Below are positions 28,559 to 37,830 of a DNA stretch of 64,000 nucleotides, in pieces. Positions within the stretch are counted from its first letter, which is position 1. Each line of letters starts with the position of its first letter. This DNA comes from CAVSWN01 sp963770995 (lineage in GTDB: Bacteria > Acidobacteriota > Vicinamibacteria > Vicinamibacterales > CAVVIG01): assembly GCA_963770995.1 (NCBI GenBank), contig CAVYRS010000001.1:1612001-1676000 (forward strand), given 5' to 3'. Made by a program: the position numbers and the translations under genes. The notes beneath the pieces are model-generated. The model did not search any database. It was given only the letters and a program-made list of their open reading frames with translations, and was not told the origin of the DNA.

Positions 28559-30661
28559 TTACGCGATGAGTTCCTTGTTGTCCAGTTCTTCTCGCGAAGC
28601 GAGGAGGTGTTCGTAGATCTGCTTCGTGCTCAACATCGCTTTGTCGTCGCCTTTTGCGACCACTTTCACACGGCCCCAACGACCCGGAATGCCGTCCAGG
28701 GTCAGCGTCCCCATCCATGGAGGCAGAACGGCGTCGTCGACAGACGTCAGCACATCACCCTTCGGTTCCAGGCCGAGCAAGGTGCGGAGGCCGAGCATCG
28801 GCGACGCGGCGGCCCACGCCTGAGGGATACAGGCGGTGGGGTACTGCACCGGGTACCGTGTGTTCCCGCGATCGTACCCAGAGAAGACTTCCGGCAAACG
28901 CGCGTTGAAGAACCAGCTCGCTTCGAAGAGCGCGGCAATGATGATCGCCGCGTCCTGGCGGAACCCGTAGCGGGCCAGCCCGGCAGCGATGAAGCTGGAG
29001 TCGTGCGGCCAGACTGTTCCGTTGTGATACTCGATGGGGTTGTACCCGCCTTCCCCCACGGCCATGGTGCGAATCCCCCATCCGGAGAACATCCGTGGGC
29101 TCATCAGGTGGTCTCGCAACGCACGGACCTTGTCGTCATCCACAATGCCGCTCCACAGCAAGTGCCCGATGTTCGAGCACAAGCTGTCGACTTTTCTCTT
29201 GTGGCCATCGAGGGCCAGAGCGAAGAACCTGCGATCGGGGATCCAGAAATCCTGGTTGAACCGGCGCTTCAGGTCGGCCGCCTGCTTTTCCAGTTTGACC
29301 GCGAGCGCTTCGTCCTTCCAGATCTCACGAGCCAGACGCGCGCAGCGGAGCCTGGCATCGTAGGCATAGCCCTGGAGCTCGCAGGTCGCGCGGGGCGTGG
29401 GCGCCAGCGTGCCGTCGTGGAACAGAATGGAATTCCAGGAATCCTTCCAGCACTGGTTCTCGAGGCCAAGCTTGGTCTTGCGCTCGTACTCGATGTAGCC
29501 ATCGCCGTCGCGGTCCCCGAAACGATCCATCCAGTTCAACGCGGCGCGCGCGTTGGGTTCGAGCGCGCGCACCAGGTTCACGTCGCCGGTCCAGCGTTCG
29601 TACTCATCCAGCAACACGAGGAAGAGCAGCGTGGTGTCACTGGCGCCGTAATACGGCGCCTGGGGCCGTTCGTGGAAATGGGTCAGCTCGCCGAAACGCA
29701 GCTCGTGAAGGATGCGTCCAGGTTCTTCTTCCGTCAGCTCCACTTCCTTCTTTCCCTGGGCCTCGGCCAGCGCGCGGAGCGTGGCACTCGCCAGTTCCGG
29801 TTTGAACGGGAGCATCTGATAACTCGTGATCAGGCTGTCGCGCCCAAAGAGCGCCATGAACCACGGCAAACCGGCTGCGGGGAGCGAGTGATCGGCCAGG
29901 GTGTCAGGGCAAAAGCGAAGTGCCGCAATGTCCATCAGGCTGCGTATGTACAGGCGGCCAATCTGCGGATGGCAGGTGAGAGTCGGCGCGGTATCAATCC
30001 AGTCCTTCAGATTGCGCCGCATCGCGTCGCCTTCTTCGGTGGCAAATTTTGGATTATGCACGGTCTTGCCGGTCACCGGCGTCACATGGAAGTGTGTGGT
30101 CCAGAGAGACTTGGGCAGGAGCGCGAAACGGAACGTCATGTGATCAGACGCTTCCTCGGTCGGAGAGACGGTCGACCGGATGAGTGTCTCTCTGACCCAG
30201 TCTTCGCGCTTGTAGCCCAGGACCTGGCGCCCGCCTCGCGTGGTCTGGTAATAGGCTCCCTTCTTCTTGAGGGCATCCTTGACTTCGAAGAGATCGCAGA
30301 AATCGGCGTCAAAATCCAACCGCAACTCCACGTTCAGCACGTCGCTGCCATGGTTGAGCACGGTCAGGTCTTCCACGAAGCCGTTGCCGACGAAACGGCG
30401 CCGGATCAGGGACAGCGTGGGGTTCTTGTAAATAGTGCCGGTCGGTGGGATACAGAAGTGCTGTGCGTAGTAGTACTCGATGGAGTCTGTGGACAGCACA
30501 TCGAGTGCGATGCCGTTGATGGTGAGGATCCACTTCGACAGGTGACGCGTATCTTTGAAGAACAGACCCTCCGGCTGGTCGGGTCTGGCGTTGATATCCC
30601 CATTGGGGTTCGCGACGAGAAATGTCGAACCGTCGAGCGTGCTAATCGTGTTGTCGCTCAT
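28559..30661 (-). CDS. Amylo-alpha-1,6-glucosidase (glycogen debranching-type)
   Basis: 700 aa. The N-terminal beta domain begins STLDGSTFLVANPNGDI and holds the GLFFKDTRHLSKW motif typical of the GDE N-terminal family. The (alpha/alpha)6 catalytic domain has WFMALFGRDSLITSYQ (catalytic Asp), YYGASDTTLLFL, IEYERKTKLGLENQCWKDS and YHNGTVWPHDS (Glu/His/Asp cluster). It would remove alpha-1,6 branches of glycogen-like or related glucans. Start at 30661 with AGGAG 9 nt upstream, inside the end of the MFS gene (20-nt overlap). Intact frame. Cytoplasmic. Confidence 0.92.
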   Translation of the reverse strand: MSDNTISTLDGSTFLVANPNGDINARPDQPEGLFFKDTRHLSKWILTINGIALDVLSTDSIEYYYAQHFCIPPTGTIYKNPTLSLIRRRFVGNGFVEDLTVLNHGSDVLNVELRLDFDADFCDLFEVKDALKKKGAYYQTTRGGRQVLGYKREDWVRETLIRSTVSPTEEASDHMTFRFALLPKSLWTTHFHVTPVTGKTVHNPKFATEEGDAMRRNLKDWIDTAPTLTCHPQIGRLYIRSLMDIAALRFCPDTLADHSLPAAGLPWFMALFGRDSLITSYQMLPFKPELASATLRALAEAQGKKEVELTEEEPGRILHELRFGELTHFHERPQAPYYGASDTTLLFLVLLDEYERWTGDVNLVRALEPNARAALNWMDRFGDRDGDGYIEYERKTKLGLENQCWKDSWNSILFHDGTLAPTPRATCELQGYAYDARLRCARLAREIWKDEALAVKLEKQAADLKRRFNQDFWIPDRRFFALALDGHKRKVDSLCSNIGHLLWSGIVDDDKVRALRDHLMSPRMFSGWGIRTMAVGEGGYNPIEYHNGTVWPHDSSFIAAGLARYGFRQDAAIIIAALFEASWFFNARLPEVFSGYDRGNTRYPVQYPTACIPQAWAAASPMLGLRTLLGLEPKGDVLTSVDDAVLPPWMGTLTLDGIPGRWGRVKVVAKGDDKAMLSTKQIYEHLLASREELDNKELIA

Positions 30662-31835
30662 ACACAGGTCTCCTCGGCTGCGCGACGGCGAACGCGACAG
30701 CGAACGTCGCGACTGCGATCGCCGAGCCCCACGAGTAGATGGTGTGAAATGGCAGGCCGGCCAATTCGCGCAGCGGACCGACGCCGAACGCGGCCACACC
30801 GTAGCCGGCCTGATAGAAGGCGACGAGTGTTCCCGACGTCGCGGCCGTCAGTTGCGGACATTCCTGTCCGCTAAGGCTGATGCACAGAGGAAAAAACGCC
30901 GAACAGCCAAAACCCGACAAGCCAAAGGCCAGGATGCTTTCGGCCTCTCCGCTCGCATGCGACACCATTTGAAACGCCGCGATCAGCACCACCGGCAGGC
31001 CGGCATAGATCCACGGCACGGTTCGCTCGGAGGACACCGCAGCAAACAGAATCCGTCCGACCGTCACCATCGCCCAGAACGCCATGAGCGCGAAGGACGC
31101 GCTCTCGGCGGACAGCCCGCGCTCGCGGGTCAGATACGGCCCGGACCAGTTGCCGTTCAGCGTCTCAGCAACTCCGTAAAGGAGAACGGCTGCGGCAAAG
31201 AGCCAGAATCTCCCTGGCAGACGTTCAGCACTCGCGGCGTTTGCAACGGTTCGAACTGACGCCTCGAGCGGCACCTTCGTGCTCAGGAGAAGCAGTGCCG
31301 TCAGGGCGGCGGCAACCATCAACGGCATCAGCCACCAAACGCCGGCTCCCAGGAAGATCGCGACGAAAAGCGGCGCAAGCGCGGTACCGGCACCAAGCAA
31401 TGCGTTGAGCACCAGCACACTGCGATCCTCGCGACCCGGAGCAAACGTCTGCGCGTACGTATTCATGGCCATGACGGCGGCGCCGAAGCCGAACCCGAGC
31501 GATCCGGTCGCCACGAGCAGCATCGCGTACGCGGCACCCGGCACCTCCACCAACAACCGGCTGCCCGCCAGCAGGATCATGGCCAGGAGGTCGGCGCTCA
31601 AACCGGTCTGAAGAACCCGCTTGAGCGTCCAGCGGTGCGCAAGGCGCGGACCGAAGCTGGAGGCAAGAATGGCCAGGGCGACTTGCGGAATGAACATCAT
31701 TCCGTAGCGCGACGCGCTGAACCCGAATCCCTGTGGGCTCGTGAAGATCGAACTGGCGGCCGGGAATGTCACCAGGGCGAGCCCTTGCACGAGCCCCGTG
31801 ACGTTGATGAGACCGATTTCGGTTCGCCGAGACAT
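30642..31835 (-). CDS. MFS transporter
   Basis: 397 aa, about 12 hydrophobic segments. The start at 31835 gives MSRRTEIGLINVTGLVQG and is preceded by AGGA. There is an MFS-type loop 2-3 (FGPRLAHRWTLKRVLQ, a weak GxLaDrxGrr motif) and an N/C-half symmetry. The substrate cannot be read from sequence; the neighbours suggest a sugar or sugar acid (for example gluconate produced by the dehydrogenases). 20 bp after the GMC gene and overlapping the debranching gene. Confidence 0.88.
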   Translation of the reverse strand: MSRRTEIGLINVTGLVQGLALVTFPAASSIFTSPQGFGFSASRYGMMFIPQVALAILASSFGPRLAHRWTLKRVLQTGLSADLLAMILLAGSRLLVEVPGAAYAMLLVATGSLGFGFGAAVMAMNTYAQTFAPGREDRSVLVLNALLGAGTALAPLFVAIFLGAGVWWLMPLMVAAALTALLLLSTKVPLEASVRTVANAASAERLPGRFWLFAAAVLLYGVAETLNGNWSGPYLTRERGLSAESASFALMAFWAMVTVGRILFAAVSSERTVPWIYAGLPVVLIAAFQMVSHASGEAESILAFGLSGFGCSAFFPLCISLSGQECPQLTAATSGTLVAFYQAGYGVAAFGVGPLRELAGLPFHTIYSWGSAIAVATFAVAFAVAQPRRPVYERQHD

Positions 31836-31855
31836 TTTCCTGACCTGGATCGCGT

Positions 31856-33409
31856 CTATTTCAATCGTTCGGCGAGATGCTCCCCCACACGAATGGCATT
31901 GGCCATCGCCGTCAACGACGGGTTCACCGCGCCGATGCTGACGAAAAAGCTGGTGTCGACCACATAGAGGTTGTCGAGCTCGTGCGCTTTGCAGTTGACA
32001 TCGAGGACGGAGCCTTGCGGGTCGCGACCGAAACGGCACGTTCCCGCCTGATGCGCAACGCCCGCAATTGGAATGTCGGTCTTCAGATAGGCATTGTGCG
32101 GAATCAGATGATCCGGATGCATGCCCAGCCGCGAGAGGCTCGATTTCAGCGTGGCGTACAGCTTCTGCTGAGGCACCTGATTGTTCGGCGTGTAACTGAG
32201 TGTCAGGTGTCCCGCCTTGTCGACCGTCACACGATTGTTCGGGTCGGGCAGATCCTCGGTGGAGAGCCAGAAGTCCACGGCATGTCTCGCAATGTCGTTC
32301 AACATGCCCAGCGGAGCAAGTTTGGTCTCGAGCGGTTTCTCTCCCTTGTACATCTCTCCGACCGACTTACCGACCATCTGGATGTTTCCCATCGGAAACT
32401 CGAATCCGTCCATGCCGAAGTAGAAATCGTTCAGGGCGATGGTCTTTTGAAAGAACGTCGGGTTCGGTTCCCGCGAAATCGCCAGGACGGCCATGCTGTT
32501 GTGGAACATGTAATTGCGTCCGACCTGGTCCGAGCCGTTGGCGAGACCATTGGGGTGCCTGTCATTTGCCGACATCAACAGCAACTTCGCGGAATTGGCG
32601 GCACCGCACGAGACGACGACGATATCGCCGGCGAAGGTTTCCGTTTCGCCGTCGCGTTCCACTTCAACTCCTTGAACGGCTCTCCCGCTAGGAGTCGTAT
32701 GCAGCTTGACAACCCTGGCATTCCGCAACAGCGTGACATTTGGATACTGCAGGGCCGGGCGCACGCCAATCTCCTCCGCATCCGACTTGGCCTGGACCAG
32801 ACATGGAAACCCGTCGCACGTCTGACACCGGATGCATTTGCTGTCTTCCATGTGCGGCTCATCGAGCATCACGCCGCATGGGGCAGGAAAAGGATGAAAG
32901 CCCGCCGCCGTCAAATCGTCGGAGAGCTGCTGGATGCGCGGTTCATTCGATACGGGCGGGTACGGGTACGGCGCGCTCGCCGGCGGCTCAGTCGGATCCA
33001 CGCCGCGGACCCCGTGCACGTGATACATCTGCTCGGCCTTCGTGTAGAACGGCTCAATCTCCTCGTAGCTGATTGGCCACGCTGGCGAAATCCCACTGTG
33101 CTCGCGCAGCTCGCCGAAGTCTTCGCGGCGCAGACGATACAGCGCCGCGCCATACATCTTGGTGGCACCGCCGACAAAGTAGTGGACCTGCGGCTGGAAT
33201 GGCTTCCCCTTGCAGTCATACCAGGTATCGGGCGAGATGTACCGGTTGTCGACAAACACCGCCTTCGGATCCCAATTGAGCGCCTCACGCGTCAGCCAGT
33301 CGCCGCGCTCGAGCATCAGGATGCGTTTGCCGGTCGGCGCGAGCGTGCGCGCGAGCGTCCCGCCTCCCGCACCGGTACCGATGATGATCACGTCGTAGTG
33401 TTGTGACAT
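31856..33409 (-). CDS. GMC-family FAD oxidoreductase
   Basis: 517 aa. N-terminal FAD-binding GTGAGGGTLARTLA (residues 11-24) and LERGDW (ADP ribose Glu), followed by the GMC signature region GGATKMYGAALYR, a four-cysteine segment CIRCQTCDGFPC near residues 195-206, VVSCGAANSAKLLL, and the C-terminal HQAGTCRFG and VGAVNPSLT-type ends with the catalytic His. Such enzymes oxidise sugars or alcohols, often with a small gamma subunit and cytochrome partner, neither of which is seen here. No signal peptide. 12 bp from the upstream SDR gene; the operon context points to glucose or another aldose as substrate. Confidence 0.9.
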   Translation of the reverse strand: MSQHYDVIIIGTGAGGGTLARTLAPTGKRILMLERGDWLTREALNWDPKAVFVDNRYISPDTWYDCKGKPFQPQVHYFVGGATKMYGAALYRLRREDFGELREHSGISPAWPISYEEIEPFYTKAEQMYHVHGVRGVDPTEPPASAPYPYPPVSNEPRIQQLSDDLTAAGFHPFPAPCGVMLDEPHMEDSKCIRCQTCDGFPCLVQAKSDAEEIGVRPALQYPNVTLLRNARVVKLHTTPSGRAVQGVEVERDGETETFAGDIVVVSCGAANSAKLLLMSANDRHPNGLANGSDQVGRNYMFHNSMAVLAISREPNPTFFQKTIALNDFYFGMDGFEFPMGNIQMVGKSVGEMYKGEKPLETKLAPLGMLNDIARHAVDFWLSTEDLPDPNNRVTVDKAGHLTLSYTPNNQVPQQKLYATLKSSLSRLGMHPDHLIPHNAYLKTDIPIAGVAHQAGTCRFGRDPQGSVLDVNCKAHELDNLYVVDTSFFVSIGAVNPSLTAMANAIRVGEHLAERLK

Positions 33410-33421
33410 GGACGTCCTCCA

Positions 33422-34189
33422 TCAGAGGCCCGGACTGCTCTGCATCAGGCCGCCATCGGCAAACACAGTGGTCGCGGTTATGTAGCTTGCGTCGTCGGTC
33501 GCCAGCAAGCTGACGACGCTGGCGATTTCCTGCGGTTGCGCCATTCGCCCCAGCGGAATGGCGGCGTCCAGCTTCGCCATCTCGGCGGGATTCGCCATCG
33601 TCGAACGATTGATGGGAGTCGCAACAGCCCCGGGGCCGACGCCGACGACGAGGATGTTGTGTTGGGCTAACTCGACGCCCGCCGTTCGCGTGAGCATGCG
33701 CATGCCGCCTTTGGAGAGGCAGTACGCGATGTTGCCAGGCATCGGCCAGTCTTCGTGAACCGATGTGATGTTGATGATGTGACCGCCGCCGCCCTGCTTG
33801 ATCATTTGTCTGGCCGCCAGCTGCGTGCCGAAAAAAGCGCTTTTCAGGTTCACGCGCATGACGGCTTCGTATTGCTCCTCGGTTGTGTCGAGCAACGACG
33901 TGCGTGTTTCGATGCCGGCGTTGTTCACCATGATGTCCAGCCGGCCGAACGCTTTTACCGTGGCGTCGATCAGGCGTTGCAGATCCGCGATCTTGCTGAC
34001 GTCTGCGTCCACACCGATGGCTCGATCGCCAAGCGCTACAATACGTCGTTCGAGTTCCTCGGTTGCATCCGGGTGGGAGACATAGTCGACGGCGACGTTT
34101 GCACCCTGCTCCGCCAACTGGAGCACGATCGCCTTGCCGATGCCGCTGTTGCCGCCGGTGACGATGGCTGATTTGCCTTTCAAGCGCAT
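33422..34189 (-). CDS. SDR-family dehydrogenase (glucose 1-dehydrogenase-like)
   Basis: 255 aa classical SDR. Cofactor motif TGGNSGIGKA, then NNAGIE, catalytic Ser in ITSVHEDW, YxxxK as YCLSKGG, and the PG motif VGPGAVATPIN. The C-terminal end VFADGGLMQSSPGL is that of glucose 1-dehydrogenases. NAD(P) specificity is not certain; a hydrophobic/charged pair after the second strand is compatible with NADP. The ATG at 34189 has GGAG 7 nt upstream and is preferred over the ATG at 34201 that overlaps the NDH-2 stop. It would convert beta-glucose to gluconolactone in the cytoplasm. Confidence 0.88.
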   Translation of the reverse strand: MRLKGKSAIVTGGNSGIGKAIVLQLAEQGANVAVDYVSHPDATEELERRIVALGDRAIGVDADVSKIADLQRLIDATVKAFGRLDIMVNNAGIETRTSLLDTTEEQYEAVMRVNLKSAFFGTQLAARQMIKQGGGGHIINITSVHEDWPMPGNIAYCLSKGGMRMLTRTAGVELAQHNILVVGVGPGAVATPINRSTMANPAEMAKLDAAIPLGRMAQPQEIASVVSLLATDDASYITATTVFADGGLMQSSPGL

Positions 34190-34200
34190 GAACAACTCCA

Positions 34201-35541
34201 TTACTTCGCGGTTTTCACGGAAAGCGGGGCGCCGGAACTTCCGGCGTCTGCGTCTTCCTGCCAGTCGATTCGCTTCTCATCACTTCGATCCAGCACCTGG
34301 ATCGGTCGTGTTCTGCTGAAATAGCTCCAGCCCCAATCGATGAACGCTTCGATTCTGGATCTGACGCCGGACATCAGCAGAGCGTGCACACCGAGCCAGG
34401 CGGCAAACGCGACTGGACCGTCGAGCTCGTGGCGCTTCCTGCCGATTTCCGCCACGGCCGCATCGCGCCCGATCATGGCCATGATGCCTTTGTCGTGGTA
34501 CCGGAAGGCGGTCCGGCTCTTCCCCGCGATCTCGACGAGGATATTGTTGGCGGTCCATTCGCCACACTGCTGCGCGACGGACCCGAGTTGCGGAAGCGGA
34601 TGCCCATCCGCGCCCTGAACGTTGGCGAAGTCGCCAAGTGCGTACACGCCAGCGAACCCTTCCACGGTGAGATCCGGCTGCACGTCGATGCGGCCGCCTC
34701 GCCCGCGCGGCAACTCTGAGTGCTCCGCCAGCGGAGCGGCCATCAACCCGCCGGCCCAGACCGCTGTACGCGTGGGAATCGAGGTGCCATCGGACAGCTC
34801 GACGCGATCGGCGCGGACTTGCGTCACTTCCAGCCCAAGGCGCAACTGCACGCCCTTTCGCTGGAGCGCCCGCGCCGCGTACTCATGGGCTTCTGCTGAA
34901 AACGGCGCCAGCAGCGCATGGCCGTGCTCCACCAGATAGATGCGCGCGCGCTTCACCGCGAGGTCGGTGTATTCGCGCGTCATCGTGAGATTGATCATGT
35001 CGGCCAGCGCTCCGGCCAGCTCCGTTCCGGTTGGACCGCCGCCGATGATGACGAAATTCAACGCGCCCGCATCCACCAGCTTTGGATTGCTGTCGGCCTC
35101 TTCGAACACGGCGAGCACCCGCGAGCGAAGCCGCTCGGCCTCTTCGAGCGAATAGAGCGGCATGGAGTGCGCCTCCGCGCCTGGCGTGCCGAAGAAGTTC
35201 GCCTGCGACCCTGCCGCGAGCACAAGGTAGTCTCCCTGGTAGGTGTCGCCGCCCTTCGTGGTCACCGTCCGCGTCTTGGGATCGACAATCATCACCTCCG
35301 CCAACTTCACGTCCACATTGGGGTGGCCGCGAAGCACCTGACGAAGGGACGTGGCGACATCGCCCGTGCCTAGCTCCGCCGTGGCGACCTGATAGAGCAA
35401 CGGCTGGAACTGGTGGTAGTTGTTCTTGTCGATCACCGTGACGCGAACGGCGTCGCTCTTGGCCAGCTTGCGCGCGCATGCCAGTCCGGCAAACCCGCCG
35501 CCCACGATCACGACATGTTTTGGCGTTGTCCTGGTGTTCAT
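34201..35541 (-). CDS. ndh: Type II NADH dehydrogenase (NDH-2)
   Basis: 446 aa. FAD site VVIVGGGFAGLACARKLA near residue 12, KNNYHQFQPLLYQVATAEL as in all NDH-2 enzymes, the NADH site FVIIGGGPTGTELAGALA, and GDFANV near the C-terminal FAD-contact region. A C-terminal amphipathic stretch with FAAWLGVHALLMSGVRSRIEA anchors it to the membrane. It oxidises NADH and reduces quinone without pumping protons. Start at 35541 with GGAGGA upstream. Its position in the operon would recycle NADH from the dehydrogenases to the quinone pool used by the bc-caa3 chain. Confidence 0.93.
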   Translation of the reverse strand: MNTRTTPKHVVIVGGGFAGLACARKLAKSDAVRVTVIDKNNYHQFQPLLYQVATAELGTGDVATSLRQVLRGHPNVDVKLAEVMIVDPKTRTVTTKGGDTYQGDYLVLAAGSQANFFGTPGAEAHSMPLYSLEEAERLRSRVLAVFEEADSNPKLVDAGALNFVIIGGGPTGTELAGALADMINLTMTREYTDLAVKRARIYLVEHGHALLAPFSAEAHEYAARALQRKGVQLRLGLEVTQVRADRVELSDGTSIPTRTAVWAGGLMAAPLAEHSELPRGRGGRIDVQPDLTVEGFAGVYALGDFANVQGADGHPLPQLGSVAQQCGEWTANNILVEIAGKSRTAFRYHDKGIMAMIGRDAAVAEIGRKRHELDGPVAFAAWLGVHALLMSGVRSRIEAFIDWGWSYFSRTRPIQVLDRSDEKRIDWQEDADAGSSGAPLSVKTAK

Positions 35542-35566
35542 CGGCTGTCCTCCACCATCAGCATGA

Positions 35567-36810
35567 TCAGGCAGCTTTGTCGTGCCCGGCGCTTTCCGAG
35601 GACGCATGCATCAAGGGCGCATAGTGCTGCGTCATGATCGGTCCGAGCGTGGCGGTGACCAGTATCAGGACGAACACCACGTTGAGAATGCTTCGGTCGA
35701 TCAACCGTTGGCCCGCGGGGTTGAACGTGTCGTACCCGACAAGCGTGGCGGCGAGCGTCGCCGCGACCTGCGGCAGCGTGAGCGACCACATCGTCATCTG
35801 CGCGGCTCGGGTGTAGTTGAAGACGCGAGCGGCGATGGCCGCGGCAATGCCTTTGCCGATGATCAGCGCACCGACAACGGCCGCCGCCAGGCCGAAGTTG
35901 TCGATGATGCTTCGCACGAACGCGATCGGATCGATCAGAAAGCCGGTGACGACGAAAAAGAGCGGGATGAAGAGGGAATTGCCGATGAACTCCAGCTTCT
36001 CCTTGGCCGGTTTGTCTTGAACGGCGCTGTTGACCGCCAGACCCGCGAGGAAGGCGCCGACGATGCCGGGGAGCTGGACGACGCGAGTCAGCGGCGACGG
36101 CGGTCGCCATGATCCCGAGCATCAGGACGAAGTACGCCTGCTCATCGTCCTCTGCCTTCTTCAGGAGGTATCTGCCTCCGCGACCGACGCTGAACAGCAG
36201 CAGCGGGATGAAGACGACGATCTCGATCAGTTGCCTCACGAGACCGGAGACCGAAAAGCCTCGTTCAAAGGTCGAGACGCACATCGCGAACACGACGAGC
36301 GACAGCGTGTCCGACAGCACGGTCGCGCCCACCGTGACCGTGACCGGCTCGAGTCGATTGGCGCCGACCTTCGTGACGATCGACAGTCCCCAGCAGCGTG
36401 TGCGACGCGAGCAGAGACCCCAGCACCACCGCCGTCACCGTTGGATAGCCGAACAGGAGGCCGACCGCGGTGCCCAACAGCAAGGGAAGGCTGGTCGTGA
36501 TGAGACCGAAGGTGATCGCCTTGCGCTGCGCGCGTCGAAAGAGGGCAAGGTCGACCTCGAGGCCCGCGAAAAACATCAGCAGCAGTTTGCCAAGGTCTGC
36601 AACGAAGTCGGCGATGGGCCGTCTGCGTGCCAAACACGTCGAGCACGTGCGGGCCGAGCACGACGCCGCTGAGCAGCAGGCCGACGACCGCCGGGAGCCG
36701 CACCAGTCGCGACAGCGCCGGGACGCCGAAAATGATCGCCATGCCCAGCGCGAACTTCGTCAGGGGCGGCAAGCCAGCGCATGCGAACGTATGAATTCAA
36801 AAGCGTCCAT
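35567..36810 (-). CDS. CPA2-type cation/proton antiporter, frameshifted
   Basis: ~410 aa with about 12 helices. LPPLTKFALGMAIIFGVPAL, VVGLLLSGVVLGPHVLDVFG, the LMFFAGLEVDLALF stretch with the conserved Asp region, GLLFGYPTVTAVVLGSLLASHTLLG, then VTVGATVLSDTLSLVVFA, and a C-terminal half (PGIVGAFLAGLAVNSAV, FFVVTGFLIDP, WSLTLPQVAATLAATLVG). These are the features of Kef/NapA-like K+ or Na+/H+ antiporters. Three shifts, each one extra base (near 36620, 36385, 36090). The start is unclear: the ATG at 36810 reads MDAFEFIRS but needs another frame change to reach the helix. No regulatory TrkA domain. Confidence 0.82.
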
Positions 36811-36827
36811 CGCTGCCTACCGCTCGC

Positions 36828-37568
36828 CTATCCACGCAGTGGAGATGCGGCTTTCACGATCGCGAGGTGAACGGCCAGGAATGTGACGGCGCCCCACACG
36901 GCGATTCCGAGCAGGGCCAGTGCCATGAGCAGGAGCGGCCGGTCGAGCAGCGCCCCGACCGCCGCGAGACGCGTCAGCGGTTCCTGCAGGCTGGCGACGC
37001 GCTGGAGCGGCGCGTCCAGGGCGGCGACCTCGTGCATCGTGCTTTTGAGATCGGCGACTGCGCCGAGTTGCTCCCGCAGAGCGGCCACGCTCTCCATGGA
37101 GTCGCGCAAGGTCGCCACGTCGTCCAGGCTTGCACGCATCAACGCGAGGCGTTCCATCGGGTCACGGAGCGCCGCCGTGGCATCGAGGCTCGGCTGGAGA
37201 TTCACCAGGCCGGTCATCGGCTGTTTGAGGCCGCCGACGGCTGTCAACTGCGGTGCGAGGTCAGCGACTGCCTGCAGTTGCGGGGCGAGACGCGCGACGT
37301 CGATCATCGGCTTGTCGAGCGCAGCGACTGCCTCCAACCTCGGATTGAGGCTCGCCAGAGACTCCATTGGCGCTTTCAATCCCTCGAAACTCTTGATGCC
37401 TTCTTCGGTGACGCGTGACGAGCGCTTCACGACGTCGTTGTTCGCAGTAATGGCGATTGTGCTCGCCGTGATGGCGTCGAGATTCCTGTGAAGCAGCGTG
37501 GGCAGTGAGCAAGCCGTGCCGCTGACAATCACGAGCGCCAGGATGGTTCGAGTGACGGTGCCGGACAT
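36828..37568 (-). CDS. Lipoprotein with 14 decapeptide repeats
   Basis: 246 aa, start at 37568 with GGGAGG upstream. The signal peptide ends SGTAC with Cys20 as the lipidated residue. Residues 65-204 are 14 uninterrupted decapeptides with the consensus x-x-P-L/M-x-x-V-A-x-L, for example NPRLEAVAAL, APQLQAVADL and DAPLQRVASL. A strong TM helix follows (~212-236) and a short basic tail. I know no named family with this exact period; a beta-solenoid or a right-handed helical rod are both possible. First gene of the operon, 17 bp before the antiporter, so a periplasmic or membrane-tethered partner of it is plausible but unproven. Confidence 0.85.
   Translation of the reverse strand: MSGTVTRTILALVIVSGTACSLPTLLHRNLDAITASTIAITANNDVVKRSSRVTEEGIKSFEGLKAPMESLASLNPRLEAVAALDKPMIDVARLAPQLQAVADLAPQLTAVGGLKQPMTGLVNLQPSLDATAALRDPMERLALMRASLDDVATLRDSMESVAALREQLGAVADLKSTMHEVAALDAPLQRVASLQEPLTRLAAVGALLDRPLLLMALALLGIAVWGAVTFLAVHLAIVKAASPLRG
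36957..37376 (-). repeat. 30-bp-period coding repeat encoding the decapeptides
   Basis: 14 tandem units of 30 bp, diverged at the DNA level but strict in length: no unit is longer or shorter than 10 codons. Confidence 0.85.
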
Positions 37569-37830
37569 ACATCTTCCTCCCCGTCCAACATCGGTACGTC
37601 TCCACACCAATGTGTGCGCGCTGTCACAGCAAGATTGAAACCATCTGGTGTCGCCATCAACGAAGAAGGCCAGTGGGTGCGAATCTCAATATGTTGTGAA
37701 TGACGGGCAGCAGTGGGCGCTTTGACGCGCGCCCACCGTTCGTTTCCCGCGCTTTCTTGCGGCACACGCTTTGCCTGCGCAGGAGCGCTGCGACCGCGAA
37801 CCGTCGCAAAGAAAACCGCGCGAGAATCAT

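Noticed and set aside
28517..30874. 785-codon plus-strand open frame opposite the debranching enzyme
   Set aside because: No start context and no family motif; a shadow of the high-GC coding strand. The minus-strand protein has clear GH motifs.
31877..33406. 509-codon plus-strand open frame opposite the GMC gene
   Set aside because: Antisense shadow with no recognisable domain.
36957..37376. CRISPR-like array from 30-bp periodicity
   Set aside because: The period is a coding repeat within one open frame, with no alternating spacers.
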